Assembly: GCF_020164555.1 (NCBI RefSeq)
Contig: NZ_JAIQZB010000026.1
Coordinates: forward strand, 1-38,969
Origin: Salegentibacter lacus
GTDB taxonomy: Bacteria > Bacteroidota > Bacteroidia > Flavobacteriales > Flavobacteriaceae
Direction of reading: 5' to 3'
Length of the DNA stretch: 38,969 nucleotides
In this document: positions 19,607 through 28,839 of the stretch, in pieces
How the letters are laid out: each line of letters begins with the position of its first letter
Position numbering within the stretch: position 1 is the stretch's first letter
Program-made: the position numbers and the translations under genes
The notes under the pieces: model-generated
Seen by the model: only the letters and a program-made list of their open reading frames with translations
The model's database searches: none
Told to the model about the DNA's origin: nothing

Positions 19607-20713
19607 CTATTTACTGGCTTCTTTTATTACTTCCAGTTGTGCCGGCGTAAGGGCATTCCCATCAAAAAAAGCAACCCCTTTGGCTCCATTTTCTTTTGCA
19701 AGTTTAATAGCTTCAGAAACCTCCTGTGCACTCATAGGCGGTAGAAAAATACCTGTGTGTAAATCGGTATTTCTACCTTTTAGATCCTTCACACCCTGTT
19801 TTGTAGCATAACCAATCCAGTCTACCTCTTCGTTATAAAAATTATGATAAATCATAGGTAAAACTGCGTCAATTTTCCATTTATCCCAACGCTGACGAAC
19901 CATATGCCCGGCCATTTCGGGGTAAGGAAAAACAGCGGCGGTTAAATCTTTATTATTATTGTGCGCAATCTCATAGGCATCATCTACCACGGCTTTGATT
20001 TTGTTTAAACGAAATTGTTTCCATTCCATATCTATCGCCGGATTTTCAAAGTCCCGGGGATTTTTATGATGAATCTCTTCAAATTCTGCTATACAAACAT
20101 CGCAGTAACAAAAATCAAATTCGGGGAGTTCTTCCTCCTGTTCTAAATCATATTTCGGCAATAAACCTATAGGTAGAAAAATATCAGAAAACCTTATATA
20201 ATCGAGATGAACACTGGCAACACCTTCAACCTTAGCCAGGCCCTCCACTAAACCTAAGACATGGTTTCTGGATTCTTCACGAGTAGGACACAACCACTGG
20301 TAGTAATCTACATAAGGTCTGGTATCGTGAGTAGAATTACCATCCCTGCTTACTGTATACCATTCAGGATTTTGCAGCGCTATACTGTCTCCCGGGCGGT
20401 TCATGGCCATAATCCAGGCGTGAACTTCCAGCCCTTCTTTTTTGGCCAGCGGAGTTAAACGGGATAGCAATTCAGGATCTGTATTTGTATTTATCAATAC
20501 CGCTTCAATGCCATTTTCACTGTATTTTTTAAATTCTGAAGTGTATGAGGAATCTGCTCTTTTCGCATCGGCAGTAGTCCATACCCAGAATTTAAAATCG
20601 TCCTGTTTTTCTTCAGCATTGTTTTGCTGATTTTTTTTAGCAGCCCCAACATTATCAAGGCAGGAAGTGAACCCGAAGGCTAACAAGGCAATTAATAAAA
20701 GTTTAGTTTTCAT
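19607..20713 (-). CDS. GH10-like TIM-barrel putative glycosidase lipoprotein
   Basis: This 368-residue protein has a short signal peptide with a plausible lipobox FTSC (Cys18), a polar linker (20-38), then a TIM-barrel-like domain. Visible marks are FKFWVWTTADAKR (40-52), VHAWIMAMNRPGD (97-109), VHLDYIRFSD (168-177, Asp171 a likely active-site residue) and a cysteine cluster CYCDVC (202-207). These resemble the broad putative glycosyl hydrolase group related to GHL10/DUF187 rather than a characterised CAZy family. It lies between the CBM9-like and GH92 genes with gaps of 5 and 0 bases. It may supply the endo-acting step otherwise absent from this locus, but that is inference from context. Confidence 0.7.
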   Translation of the reverse strand: MKTKLLLIALLAFGFTSCLDNVGAAKKNQQNNAEEKQDDFKFWVWTTADAKRADSSYTSEFKKYSENGIEAVLINTNTDPELLSRLTPLAKKEGLEVHAWIMAMNRPGDSIALQNPEWYTVSRDGNSTHDTRPYVDYYQWLCPTREESRNHVLGLVEGLAKVEGVASVHLDYIRFSDIFLPIGLLPKYDLEQEEELPEFDFCYCDVCIAEFEEIHHKNPRDFENPAIDMEWKQFRLNKIKAVVDDAYEIAHNNNKDLTAAVFPYPEMAGHMVRQRWDKWKIDAVLPMIYHNFYNEEVDWIGYATKQGVKDLKGRNTDLHTGIFLPPMSAQEVSEAIKLAKENGAKGVAFFDGNALTPAQLEVIKEASK

Positions 20714-20718
20714 ATAAT

Positions 20719-21780
20719 TTAGATTTTGGAGTTTAAAAATTTGCCATCTTCTGTAATGATATAGCGTTTTCCGGTAAATGGACTTTCCACAGAAATATTC
20801 CAGCCGGTTAGATGATTTTCCAGTTGAGGTTTTAAAAGCTGACCATCGATTTTTAAGGGTTCTTTCTGAATGTTTTTAAGCTTAGATGCCCATTTTCCCT
20901 GTTTATTATAATATGATTTTTGAGCCCTGTACAAACTATACAAAGCCCATCTTATTTCTTCGTCCTGCGGAATAGTGAAATCATCTAATTCGCCTACCTG
21001 TTTCGATGAAAAATAAACATACCCCCAATGTTCAGGCTCGTGCATATTGATTACTCCCTGAGGTGACCAGACCCAGTTATATTCCGGTAGAAAATCACCA
21101 TTCTCATTCTTTTTTCGAGAATATCGTCCTTCGGTTAAATCGTGATCCCAGTTAACTCTGGAAAAATTAATTCTCCAGAATTCTTCTTCAGGTAAATTTT
21201 TATGCGAATTTGCTTCCTTTAAAACTTCCCACGGTATGGCAACCTCAACGCTCCAGTAATTATCTTCATCAGAAGCATCGTTTAAAGTCCCTTCGATATG
21301 CACGGCCGATTTTAAGCCCTGAATATCCCAGCTATCTATTACAGGTGCAGGTTCACGATATGGTTTTACAATAAAAAGATCCCATATTGTATTTAAGGCA
21401 TTCATTTCAAACTCGTAATAGTTATGCGTATCCCCGGTGGGGTCTATAAAAATCTCAAAATCATTATTATAAAAAATTACGGTATCGCGTTGCTTGAGGG
21501 TTGCCCAAATATGAGGTTCTTCCATTTTAGCATAGAAATATAGATATTCCTCATTATACAACATTTTCATATTGGTTTGATATTTTGGAATTTTCTCTCC
21601 TTCTATATCAATAAAATCTTCACTTCTGGGAGCTTCCTGCCAGGAAGCCTCCGTGGCTTTCCCATCAATCTTAATCTCATCAATAGTTTTATAGGCTATA
21701 TAAGATCTTGGTGGATTCTGGGCACTGGCGAAATTAGCAGCCAGGATTAAGACAAAAATATGTAAACACTTAAATTTCAT
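20719..21780 (-). CDS. CBM9-like carbohydrate-binding protein
   Basis: This 353-residue secreted protein has a signal peptide (cleavage near ASAQ, residue 21). A CBM9-like beta-sandwich covers about residues 30-235, with IDGKATEASWQEA, YLYFYAKMEEPHIWA, NNDFEIFIDPTGD and WSVEVAIPWEVL. Such proteins are common in Bacteroidota glycan loci and in most cases lack a proven activity. The remaining C-terminal part contains an HEPEHWGYVYFS segment and a final ITEDGKFLNSKI. It lies 2 bases after the GH130 gene and 5 before the GH10-like gene, so it is co-expressed with the enzymes. It probably binds sugar in the periplasm or at the surface; a hydrolytic role is not supported. Confidence 0.8.
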   Translation of the reverse strand: MKFKCLHIFVLILAANFASAQNPPRSYIAYKTIDEIKIDGKATEASWQEAPRSEDFIDIEGEKIPKYQTNMKMLYNEEYLYFYAKMEEPHIWATLKQRDTVIFYNNDFEIFIDPTGDTHNYYEFEMNALNTIWDLFIVKPYREPAPVIDSWDIQGLKSAVHIEGTLNDASDEDNYWSVEVAIPWEVLKEANSHKNLPEEEFWRINFSRVNWDHDLTEGRYSRKKNENGDFLPEYNWVWSPQGVINMHEPEHWGYVYFSSKQVGELDDFTIPQDEEIRWALYSLYRAQKSYYNKQGKWASKLKNIQKEPLKIDGQLLKPQLENHLTGWNISVESPFTGKRYIITEDGKFLNSKI

Positions 21781-21782
21781 AA

Positions 21783-22760
21783 TTAAAGGCTGTTATTTTT
21801 TACAAATTCTATAATCTCACTAAGGCGGCCATAAGCGACCGAAGTCACTGTATCTGCCGCCCCGTAGTATAGCGCCAGTTTATCTTCTTTTTCTGAATGC
21901 AGAGCGGCACAGGGAAAAAGAACATTGGGAACATCGCCGGTAAGTTCATAAAGTTCAGCCGGGGCGAGTAAGTAAGGTTGTGAACGGTATTTTACTTTAT
22001 CGGGATTATTTTCATCTAAAATTGCTGCACCTATAGAGTATCTAAATCCATTACAGGTATTTATCACCCCATGATAAAAAAGCAACCAACCTTCATCGGT
22101 TAAAATAGGTACTGGCCCCGCGCCAATCTTAGTGCATTGCCAGGCACTTTTTTCAAAAGGAGCTACCTTCATCACACAACGGTGTTCTCCCCAATATTTC
22201 ATATCGGGACTATAACTTATATAAATATCGCCAAAGGGAGTGTGACCGTTGTCGCTGGGACGGCTCAACATTGCATACTTTCCGTTTATTTTCTTTGGAA
22301 ATAGGACTCCGTTGCGGTTAAAAGGCAAAAAAGCATTTTCACACTGATAAAATTTCTTAAAGTCGAAGGTATATCCTATCCCAATTGTTGGACCGTGATA
22401 GCCGTTGCACCAGGTAATCCAATAACGGTCTTCAATAAAAGTAACTCTTGGATCGTATTTGTAATCTGAATCGATCATTTCAGTATTTCCGGGATTGAAA
22501 TTAATAGGTTTATGCTCTATTTCCCAATCTAACCCATTGTTGCTAAACCCTGCAAAAATATTCATTTGCACCGCTTTATTATCACACCTAAAAACACCGG
22601 CAAAACCATTTTTAAAAGGAACAACAGCCGAGTTAAAAATACTGTTTGAGGTAGGTATTGCATAACGATCTATAATAGGGTTTTCATTATAACGCCACAT
22701 TATATCTGAAGAACCAGCCGGTTTTTCCTGCCAGGGAATTTCTTGCATCTTAGTTTGCAT
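21783..22760 (-). CDS. GH130 beta-mannoside phosphorylase
   Basis: This 325-residue enzyme has no signal peptide, so it is cytoplasmic. GH130 enzymes phosphorolyse beta-mannosides to alpha-mannose-1-phosphate. Family marks are [71 protein letters not shown] and YYGAADT. These fit the group that includes the mannosyl-1,4-N-acetylglucosamine phosphorylases of N-glycan catabolism. The start overlaps the symporter stop by 11 bases; an ATG at 22748 would instead leave a 1-base gap and cost four residues. Pairing with a symporter gene suggests it handles the imported disaccharide. The preference for Man-GlcNAc over Man-Man or Man-Glc is inferred from GH92, GH20 and GH29 in the same operon. Confidence 0.9.
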   Translation of the reverse strand: MQTKMQEIPWQEKPAGSSDIMWRYNENPIIDRYAIPTSNSIFNSAVVPFKNGFAGVFRCDNKAVQMNIFAGFSNNGLDWEIEHKPINFNPGNTEMIDSDYKYDPRVTFIEDRYWITWCNGYHGPTIGIGYTFDFKKFYQCENAFLPFNRNGVLFPKKINGKYAMLSRPSDNGHTPFGDIYISYSPDMKYWGEHRCVMKVAPFEKSAWQCTKIGAGPVPILTDEGWLLFYHGVINTCNGFRYSIGAAILDENNPDKVKYRSQPYLLAPAELYELTGDVPNVLFPCAALHSEKEDKLALYYGAADTVTSVAYGRLSEIIEFVKNNSL

Positions 22761-24627
22761 ATTTTTTAATTTTATCTAACCAGGTAAATTTTAAAATAAG
22801 TGAGCACAAAAGGAAAATTAATATAGTTAACCCCGATTTAGAATAATCCCGTACCACAAAAAATATAGGCAAAAGAATCATACTGGATTGCCATATTATC
22901 CCAACCAGGCAGTTTAACATATCCCATCCAAAATCTTTATTTCTCTGTATTTCGCCATTTTCAGTTTGCAACTCCTTTAAAACGGGTTTCCACCATCCCC
23001 AGGGCCTAACATTTAAATAAAAACTTTTAAGCGTAGCCATATTAGTTGGAGGTGTAAAATAAGTGCCCAAAAAAGATCCTAACAATGAAAAAGCAAAAAT
23101 AACCGGAAAAAGGTATATGGCCGGGATATGCGCTGTTTCATATAAAAAGGAATCTGGCACAAAATTGCCTTTATTTTGGTCCATAAAGAATTGAATTGTA
23201 GCGATAATAAGGCCAGAAAGCATTCCCCAAAAATACCCCCAACCATTAAATCGCCACCAAATCCATTTTAAGAAATTCGCAGCCACATAACCTCCGTATA
23301 GAGCACTGGTAATCCAAAGCGTAATTGAATTAATAGAATCGGCAAAAAAGCCCATTATTACTCCAAATAAAACTACTAAAAATGAGGTGATATGACTTGC
23401 TTTCACGTAATGCTTATCTGTAGCCTTAGGTTTATAATATTTCTTATAAATATCATTCACAATATACGCCGGCCCGGCATTTACAAATGCTGAAAAAGTA
23501 GACATAAATGCTGCTAATAAGCCTGCTAGTAAAAGCCCCTTTATTCCTACCGGAACATGGTTATTAATTACTTTTGGTAAGATTACTTCCAGATCATTCC
23601 CACTTAAATTTCCTGAAGCAAGCATCTCGGGAGCTACGAAGATCAACCCGATAATTACCACTGCTGCTATTAGTAGATAACGCGGAATAAATAATACCAA
23701 ATTGGTAAAACCACTCATATACGCAGCTTCTTTTACAGTTCGTGTAGATAGAATTCTTTGCATATCATAACTGGGAGTAGGCCCCGCAACACTTGCAAAA
23801 AAACCCTTAAACAGCGTCATCCCGATAAAGGCACCAAACATTTTATATCCCTGTGTATCTATGAGTGCGTTAAAAGGTTCTTTTTTACCTTGCCAAAAAC
23901 CATTAAGCTGACTCCCAAAGGAAAGGCTTTTCCAGGCTTCAGGAATAAGCTTGTTAATTTCTGCATCACTAAAACTCACAAAAGTATATCCTGCTACCAA
24001 AATTCCCGCCAGCACCATAATCCCATACTGCAAGACTTCAGTAGTCACTACAGAGAACATTCCGCCTTTAATCGTATAAATCGTGGTAAAGAAAATAATT
24101 AGTAGCGCATAGGATTGTTCAGAATTCAGCAAGTTCAATTCTGCAAAATTAAGCGAGAGATCCCAGGGAAGAATCACAGTCATAAACTTACCAACACCTT
24201 CAAAAAAATAGGCTATAAAACCTATGGATGCAATTACTGCGAAAATAGCCACAATAAGATGCGAAGCCCTACCTGCTTTATCGTCACCAAACCTTGTAAG
24301 AATCCATTCAGATCCTGTCATCACGCCAGATCTTCTAATCCATACAGCCAGGAACATCATCACAAAGATCTGGTTCCAAATGGGCCACATCCACATAAAC
24401 ATAAAACTCTTCACCCCATACAAAAAAAGAATTCCTACCATCCAGGCGGTGCCTGAAACATCAAACATACCCGAACCGTTGCTAAGACCTAAGTAATACC
24501 ATTTGATGCTTTTACCCCCCAGAAAGTAAGAATCTAAACCTTTAGAAGCCTTCTTTGAAACCCAAATTCCAATAGAAACCGTAAGGAAGAGGTATAGCGC
24601 AATAATTAGAACATCTATTAGTTCCAT
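22750..24627 (-). CDS. Sodium:solute symporter (SSS/SLC5 family)
   Basis: This roughly 625-residue inner-membrane protein has some 13-14 hydrophobic segments. I choose the ATG at 24627 because its A is shared with the TAA of the upstream GH92 gene (TAATG) and it opens on the first membrane segment, [14 protein letters not shown]. An ATG at 24654 would add nine polar residues. Family features include the region [32 protein letters not shown] in the first helices (Na+-site helix 1) and [23 protein letters not shown] in the later helix that forms the Na2 site. It probably imports the end products of periplasmic trimming, such as Man-GlcNAc, for the adjacent GH130. The exact sugar is inferred. 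Confidence 0.9.
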   Translation of the reverse strand: MELIDVLIIALYLFLTVSIGIWVSKKASKGLDSYFLGGKSIKWYYLGLSNGSGMFDVSGTAWMVGILFLYGVKSFMFMWMWPIWNQIFVMMFLAVWIRRSGVMTGSEWILTRFGDDKAGRASHLIVAIFAVIASIGFIAYFFEGVGKFMTVILPWDLSLNFAELNLLNSEQSYALLIIFFTTIYTIKGGMFSVVTTEVLQYGIMVLAGILVAGYTFVSFSDAEINKLIPEAWKSLSFGSQLNGFWQGKKEPFNALIDTQGYKMFGAFIGMTLFKGFFASVAGPTPSYDMQRILSTRTVKEAAYMSGFTNLVLFIPRYLLIAAVVIIGLIFVAPEMLASGNLSGNDLEVILPKVINNHVPVGIKGLLLAGLLAAFMSTFSAFVNAGPAYIVNDIYKKYYKPKATDKHYVKASHITSFLVVLFGVIMGFFADSINSITLWITSALYGGYVAANFLKWIWWRFNGWGYFWGMLSGLIIATIQFFMDQNKGNFVPDSFLYETAHIPAIYLFPVIFAFSLLGSFLGTYFTPPTNMATLKSFYLNVRPWGWWKPVLKELQTENGEIQRNKDFGWDMLNCLVGIIWQSSMILLPIFFVVRDYSKSGLTILIFLLCSLILKFTWLDKIKKYAN

Positions 24628-26894
24628 TAATTTGTATTTGTGGTTACACCCCATTTTTTATTAGGCGCACTGCCCATCTCAAATACTAACTCTCCACCCG
24701 CTAAAAGTTGTTTATGGGAAATAGATGTGCTGTTGAAATTTTTACCATTTAAAGTAGCGGACTGGATATAGATATTTTCTTCGGAAACATTATTAGCTAT
24801 AATTTTAAAATGCTTGCCGTTTCCTAAGTTAATAGTAGATTTCTCGAATATAGGGCTGCCAATTTCGTATTCAGCTGAAGCTGGATTAAAAGGGTATAAA
24901 CCCATAGAGCTAAACACATACCAGGCAGACATTTGCCCGGCATCTTCATTACCACTCAAACCATCTGGTTGTGTACTGTATTGCGTTTTTAAAATTTCCC
25001 TCACCCAAAATTGGGTTCTCCATGGCTTTCCGGCCTTATTAAATAAATAAGCGATATGATGGCTGGGCTCATTCCCGTGAGCATATTGCCCAATTAAACC
25101 TGAGATATCGGCCGATACATTTTCCCCTGTTATTTCTGAACTTTCAGTAAACAGCTGCTCTAATTTTTGGGTGAATTTTTCTGAACCGCCGTGAAGATTT
25201 ATAAAATTCTCCGGCTCATGCAAAACAAACCAGCTATGTTGCCAGGCATTGCCTTCGGTATAATCGGTATTTTCACGATGATTGGAAAATTTAGGATCAA
25301 AAGGACTATTCCAGGTTTCTCCGTCTTTAGACTTTCCGCGCATAAAGCCAGTTTCAACATCAAAGAGTTTTTTATAGGCTTTGGCTCTTGCAGAAAAATA
25401 TTCGTAATCTTTATCTTTCCCTAAAGCTTTAGCCATTTGTGCAACGCACCAATCATTATAGGCATATTCCAGGGTAATTGTAACCGACTCGTCTAAAAGT
25501 TCGAAGGGTATATACCCGTACTCTTTATAATATTCTAAACCCCGCTCGTCTTGCATCATCGTATTTTTCATTGCGGCGTAGGCTTCTTCCACATCAAAAC
25601 CTCGAATTCCTTTAAGATAAGCTTCAGTAATAACAGGAATAGAATGGTAACCGGTCATAGTGTTTGTCTCATTTCCGTAGAGCGTCCAAACCGGGAGAAT
25701 CTTATTGGTTTTATAATATTCCAACATAGAATTTATAATATCTGAAACCCTATCAGGATGTGTTATGGTAAGTAGTGGTTGCTGAGCTCTAAAGGTATCC
25801 CAAAGGGATAAGGTAGAATACGCGGTATAATCTTCTGCGGTAATCAGGCTATCATTTTCCTTACGGAATTCTCCATTCTTGTCGCTAAAAGTAACCGGGG
25901 CGAGCTGGGTGTGATATAGCGCTGTGTAAAATATGGTTTTTAAAGAATCTACCGGAGTCTGAATCGTGATGTTTTCTAAAGAATTTTCCCAAACTGAATT
26001 TCCTTCTTCCTTTACTTCTTTAAATTGAAATTTTTGCTTATCGAGATTTTCCTTTGCATTCTTTATACTTACTGAAGATAAGGCTAATTTAACCTGGACT
26101 TCCCTGCCGGTAGCTTCATCAAAAAAGAACTGAGCAGAAGTTTTAGTCCCTTCAGCTGTTTTTCCTTCTATCTTTTTGCCTTCTGTAAATAAACTGTGGG
26201 AAATTATAGGTTTTGAAAATTCAGCAGTAAAAAACACTTTTTGGTTCTTAGCCCAACCTTTACTATGCCTGTAACCACTAATAGTTTTCCCATTCTCTAT
26301 AACGATTTTTGTTTCAGTAGGGCTATCCCAGTTAATTGCGAAGCCCAGATCTAGCACTACAGATTGTGTATCAGCTTCAGTAAAAGTGTATTTTGAATAA
26401 CCGGTGCGCAGGGAACTGGTAAGCTCTACATTTATCTGATGATCATCAAGAAAAACCTGGTAATAGCCGGGCTTTGATTCTTCATTTTCGTGGCTAAATT
26501 TAGATTTATACGGAATATCTTCCCTGCTTCTAACCTCAGTGGTTAAATCTATTTCACGGTTTACCGGCATAAAAAGTAAATCGGCTAAATCTCCGATTCC
26601 CGTTCCGCTTAGATGAAGATGCGAAAACCCGGCAATGATGTTATCAGAAATATGATAGCCAGAACACCAGTCCCAATCGCTAATTCCATTATCAGGGCTA
26701 AGTTGAATCATTCCAAATGGCACGGTTGCCCCTGGATAGGTATGCCCGTGGCCTCCTGTTCCAATAAACGGATCTACGTAAGAAGTCAATTCTCTATTTG
26801 AATCCTGATCGTTGATTTCTTTCTTATTCCGCTCTTTACAGGCGGCAATAGTTATCACAAGAACAAATAGTAGAATGGGGTATTTTCTAAACAT
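24627..26894 (-). CDS. GH92 exo-alpha-mannosidase lipoprotein, first gene of the locus
   Basis: I place the start at 26894, giving about 755 residues that open on a lipoprotein signal (MFRKYPILLFVLV, lipobox IAAC, Cys19). An ATG at 26945 would put 17 residues in front of it. The enzyme has YVDPFIGTGGHGHTYPGATVPFGM, the acid motif QYAHGNEPSHH (Glu609 in this numbering) and the base loop GNEDAGQMSAWY. These mark a canonical GH92 alpha-mannosidase. The lipid anchor sets it apart from the three GH92 proteins with ordinary signal peptides and suggests membrane or surface attachment. It is the promoter-proximal gene, divergent from the sensor kinase, and its stop overlaps the symporter start. Confidence 0.94.
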   Translation of the reverse strand: MFRKYPILLFVLVITIAACKERNKKEINDQDSNRELTSYVDPFIGTGGHGHTYPGATVPFGMIQLSPDNGISDWDWCSGYHISDNIIAGFSHLHLSGTGIGDLADLLFMPVNREIDLTTEVRSREDIPYKSKFSHENEESKPGYYQVFLDDHQINVELTSSLRTGYSKYTFTEADTQSVVLDLGFAINWDSPTETKIVIENGKTISGYRHSKGWAKNQKVFFTAEFSKPIISHSLFTEGKKIEGKTAEGTKTSAQFFFDEATGREVQVKLALSSVSIKNAKENLDKQKFQFKEVKEEGNSVWENSLENITIQTPVDSLKTIFYTALYHTQLAPVTFSDKNGEFRKENDSLITAEDYTAYSTLSLWDTFRAQQPLLTITHPDRVSDIINSMLEYYKTNKILPVWTLYGNETNTMTGYHSIPVITEAYLKGIRGFDVEEAYAAMKNTMMQDERGLEYYKEYGYIPFELLDESVTITLEYAYNDWCVAQMAKALGKDKDYEYFSARAKAYKKLFDVETGFMRGKSKDGETWNSPFDPKFSNHRENTDYTEGNAWQHSWFVLHEPENFINLHGGSEKFTQKLEQLFTESSEITGENVSADISGLIGQYAHGNEPSHHIAYLFNKAGKPWRTQFWVREILKTQYSTQPDGLSGNEDAGQMSAWYVFSSMGLYPFNPASAEYEIGSPIFEKSTINLGNGKHFKIIANNVSEENIYIQSATLNGKNFNSTSISHKQLLAGGELVFEMGSAPNKKWGVTTNTN

Positions 26895-27037
26895 GCTTCT
26901 TTCAATTTTTTTAGGCATAAAAAATAATACCTGTAGATATTTCATAAATATTTATATATTCAGCAACGCAAAAAATAATATTAGACAAACAACATTTAAG
27001 AAAAGCCGAATAGCTAAAATCTATCTTTTTCCTTCCA
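26895..27037. promoter_or_regulatory. Divergent control region between the glycan operon and the sensor kinase
   Basis: This 143-base AT-rich stretch should contain the operon promoter (minus strand), the kinase promoter (plus strand) and any LytTR operator. No exact TAnnTTTG box is present on either strand; TATTTTTTG (minus, one base too long, about 26970-26978) and TATCTTTT (plus, about 27022-27029) are the nearest. A direct-repeat operator was not obvious by eye. Confidence 0.35.
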
Positions 27038-28141
27038 ATGTCACTACGAAAACGTTTTAAACGAAGCTTTTTTTTAAATGAAAGATGGGGTTATCAAATA
27101 TCCAGTTTACATCATGTGATTTTCTGGACTGTTTATTTCATTTTTAACACTCTAAGGTGGGGTAGTTATTATGGAGATTATCTCTATTCTCTAAAGGCAA
27201 ATTTATTGGGTTTCCCAATACATATGGCCTTGTGCTATTTTACAATTTACCTGCTTATCCCAAGGTTTATCTACAAAAGGAAATTCTTTTGGTTTATTTT
27301 CTGTTTAATAGCTGCTATCTTCTTAATGGTAATTCTTAAATACGAACTTACTTATCTTTTAATAAGTAATAATGTATGGCCAGAAGGACCGGAAGAAACC
27401 TCAAATCTTAGCTTTAATTATATAATGGTAATGATGCTGGGGGAGCTCTATGTTATCTCGTTTGTTACTGCTATTAAAATCACCATAGACTGGATGAGCG
27501 AGAATAAAAGAGCTGCAAAACTTGAAAAAACCCAGCTTGAAACTGAATTAAGGTTTTTGCGCTCACAAATATCTCCACACTTCTTCTTCAATACTTTAAA
27601 TAATATTTATTCGCTTAGCCTCAGCAAATCGAATAAAACCCCAGAAACCATATTAAAACTTTCTGAGTTAATGCGGTATTTGCTGTATGAAACCAAACCG
27701 AATCTGCAAAGCTTAAAAAAAGAGATAAAATGTATTAAAAACTATTTGGATCTAGAAAGAATTAGATATGGTGAAAATTTAAGTATACAACTAAAGGTTG
27801 AAGGTTCTACAAAAAACAAGAAGTTACCTCCAATGTTACTAATTCCTTTTGTGGAGAATGCATTTAAACATGGAGCTAACAAAAGCAATAAAGAAATCGT
27901 TATCCAGATAGATCTTATTATTGAAGATGATATTTTGTACTTTCGAACCTGTAATAGTCTTCCCAATCCCGAAGAAATAACATCTATCTCTCCAAAAGAT
28001 TTAGAGCTACAAGCGGGAGGTATTGGAATTGCAAACGTAAAAAAGCGCCTAAGATTAGGTTATAATAAGGATGACTATAACCTGAAAATTATCAGGAAAG
28101 AAACTGAGTTTTTGGTTGACCTAAAGTTAAAATTGAAATGA
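27038..28141 (+). CDS. LytS/YehU-type sensor histidine kinase
   Basis: This 367-residue membrane kinase has four hydrophobic segments within residues 22-150. The His_kinase domain follows, with phosphoacceptor His181 in QISPHFFFNTLNN, and an HATPase region with N-box FVENAFKHGANKS (Asn274) and G-box GGIGIANVKKRL (327-338). It has no large periplasmic sensor domain, so the signal is sensed within or near the membrane. Its stop overlaps the next ATG (ATGA), pairing it with the LytTR regulator. It is divergent from the glycan operon and is the best candidate controller. Bacteroidota glycan loci more often use hybrid two-component systems, SusR or ECF sigma/anti-sigma pairs. Confidence 0.93.
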   Translation: MSLRKRFKRSFFLNERWGYQISSLHHVIFWTVYFIFNTLRWGSYYGDYLYSLKANLLGFPIHMALCYFTIYLLIPRFIYKRKFFWFIFCLIAAIFLMVILKYELTYLLISNNVWPEGPEETSNLSFNYIMVMMLGELYVISFVTAIKITIDWMSENKRAAKLEKTQLETELRFLRSQISPHFFFNTLNNIYSLSLSKSNKTPETILKLSELMRYLLYETKPNLQSLKKEIKCIKNYLDLERIRYGENLSIQLKVEGSTKNKKLPPMLLIPFVENAFKHGANKSNKEIVIQIDLIIEDDILYFRTCNSLPNPEEITSISPKDLELQAGGIGIANVKKRLRLGYNKDDYNLKIIRKETEFLVDLKLKLK

Positions 28142-28839
28142 TGCTGAAATGTGTAATTATAGATGATGAGCCCTTAGCGGTAGATGTAATTAAAAACTAT
28201 ATCTCCCAAATTAAAGGCCTGGAAATAATGGCAAGTTTTAATAGCGCTTTAGACAGCCTGGAATTTCTGCAGGAAAATGAGGTAGACCTTATGTTTTTAG
28301 ACATAAACATGCCTGTTCTAGACGGTTACAGTTTCCTAAAAAGTTTAAGCAATAAGCCCCAGGTAATTATTACCACGGCGCACGAAGAATACGCCGTTAA
28401 AGGCTATGAACTTGAAATCCTGGATTATCTTGTAAAACCCATCCCCTTTCCCCGGTTTCTAAAAGCAGTTAATAAAGCTATAAAAAATTGCGAAGAAAAT
28501 AAAGGCGAAAACGATGACTGGAAAGGCAAACATCTTTTTTTAAAAATCAACAAAAAAAAGATGAAAAAGGTTTACTTAAATGATATTCTGTTAGTGGAAA
28601 GTCTAAAAGATTATATCAAGGTAATTACGCCTAACAAGAATTATATTATTCATCAAACCTTAAGCAGTTTCACCGAAAGTTTGCCCTCCAATAGATTTAT
28701 AAGGATACATAGATCTTATACCGTTTCTCTCGATAAAATTGAAGCCCTAGAAGGCAACAGCCTGGAAATTAACGGTAAAAGATATGTTATTGGCCGTAGT
28801 TATTTATCACAAGTAAAAGATATTATCCTAGAAGACTAG
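28138..28839 (+). CDS. LytTR-family response regulator
   Basis: This 233-residue DNA-binding regulator has a receiver domain (about 4-118) with the acidic pocket at Asp9, Asp10 and Glu11 and phosphoacceptor Asp55 in MFLDINMPVLDG. A LytTR DNA-binding domain covers about 137-233, with FLKINKKKMKKVYLNDILLVES and RFIRIHRSYTVSLDKI. It starts inside the kinase stop, so it is the cognate partner. Two ATG codons in a row (MM) allow either start. Its TAG lies within a CTAG that also gives the stop of the converging AraC gene. It probably activates the divergent glycan operon when phosphorylated. Confidence 0.94.
   Translation: MMLKCVIIDDEPLAVDVIKNYISQIKGLEIMASFNSALDSLEFLQENEVDLMFLDINMPVLDGYSFLKSLSNKPQVIITTAHEEYAVKGYELEILDYLVKPIPFPRFLKAVNKAIKNCEENKGENDDWKGKHLFLKINKKKMKKVYLNDILLVESLKDYIKVITPNKNYIIHQTLSSFTESLPSNRFIRIHRSYTVSLDKIEALEGNSLEINGKRYVIGRSYLSQVKDIILED

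Noticed and set aside
23758-24496. Three overlapping plus-strand open frames of about 90-114 residues
   Set aside because: They lie opposite the membrane segments of the symporter gene, and their His/Lys/Pro-rich composition is typical of antisense frames.
27022-27029. TATCTTTT as promoter of the sensor kinase
   Set aside because: It has one mismatch to the -7 box, lacks a -33 partner and lies only nine bases before the ATG, so I mention it only as a nearest match.
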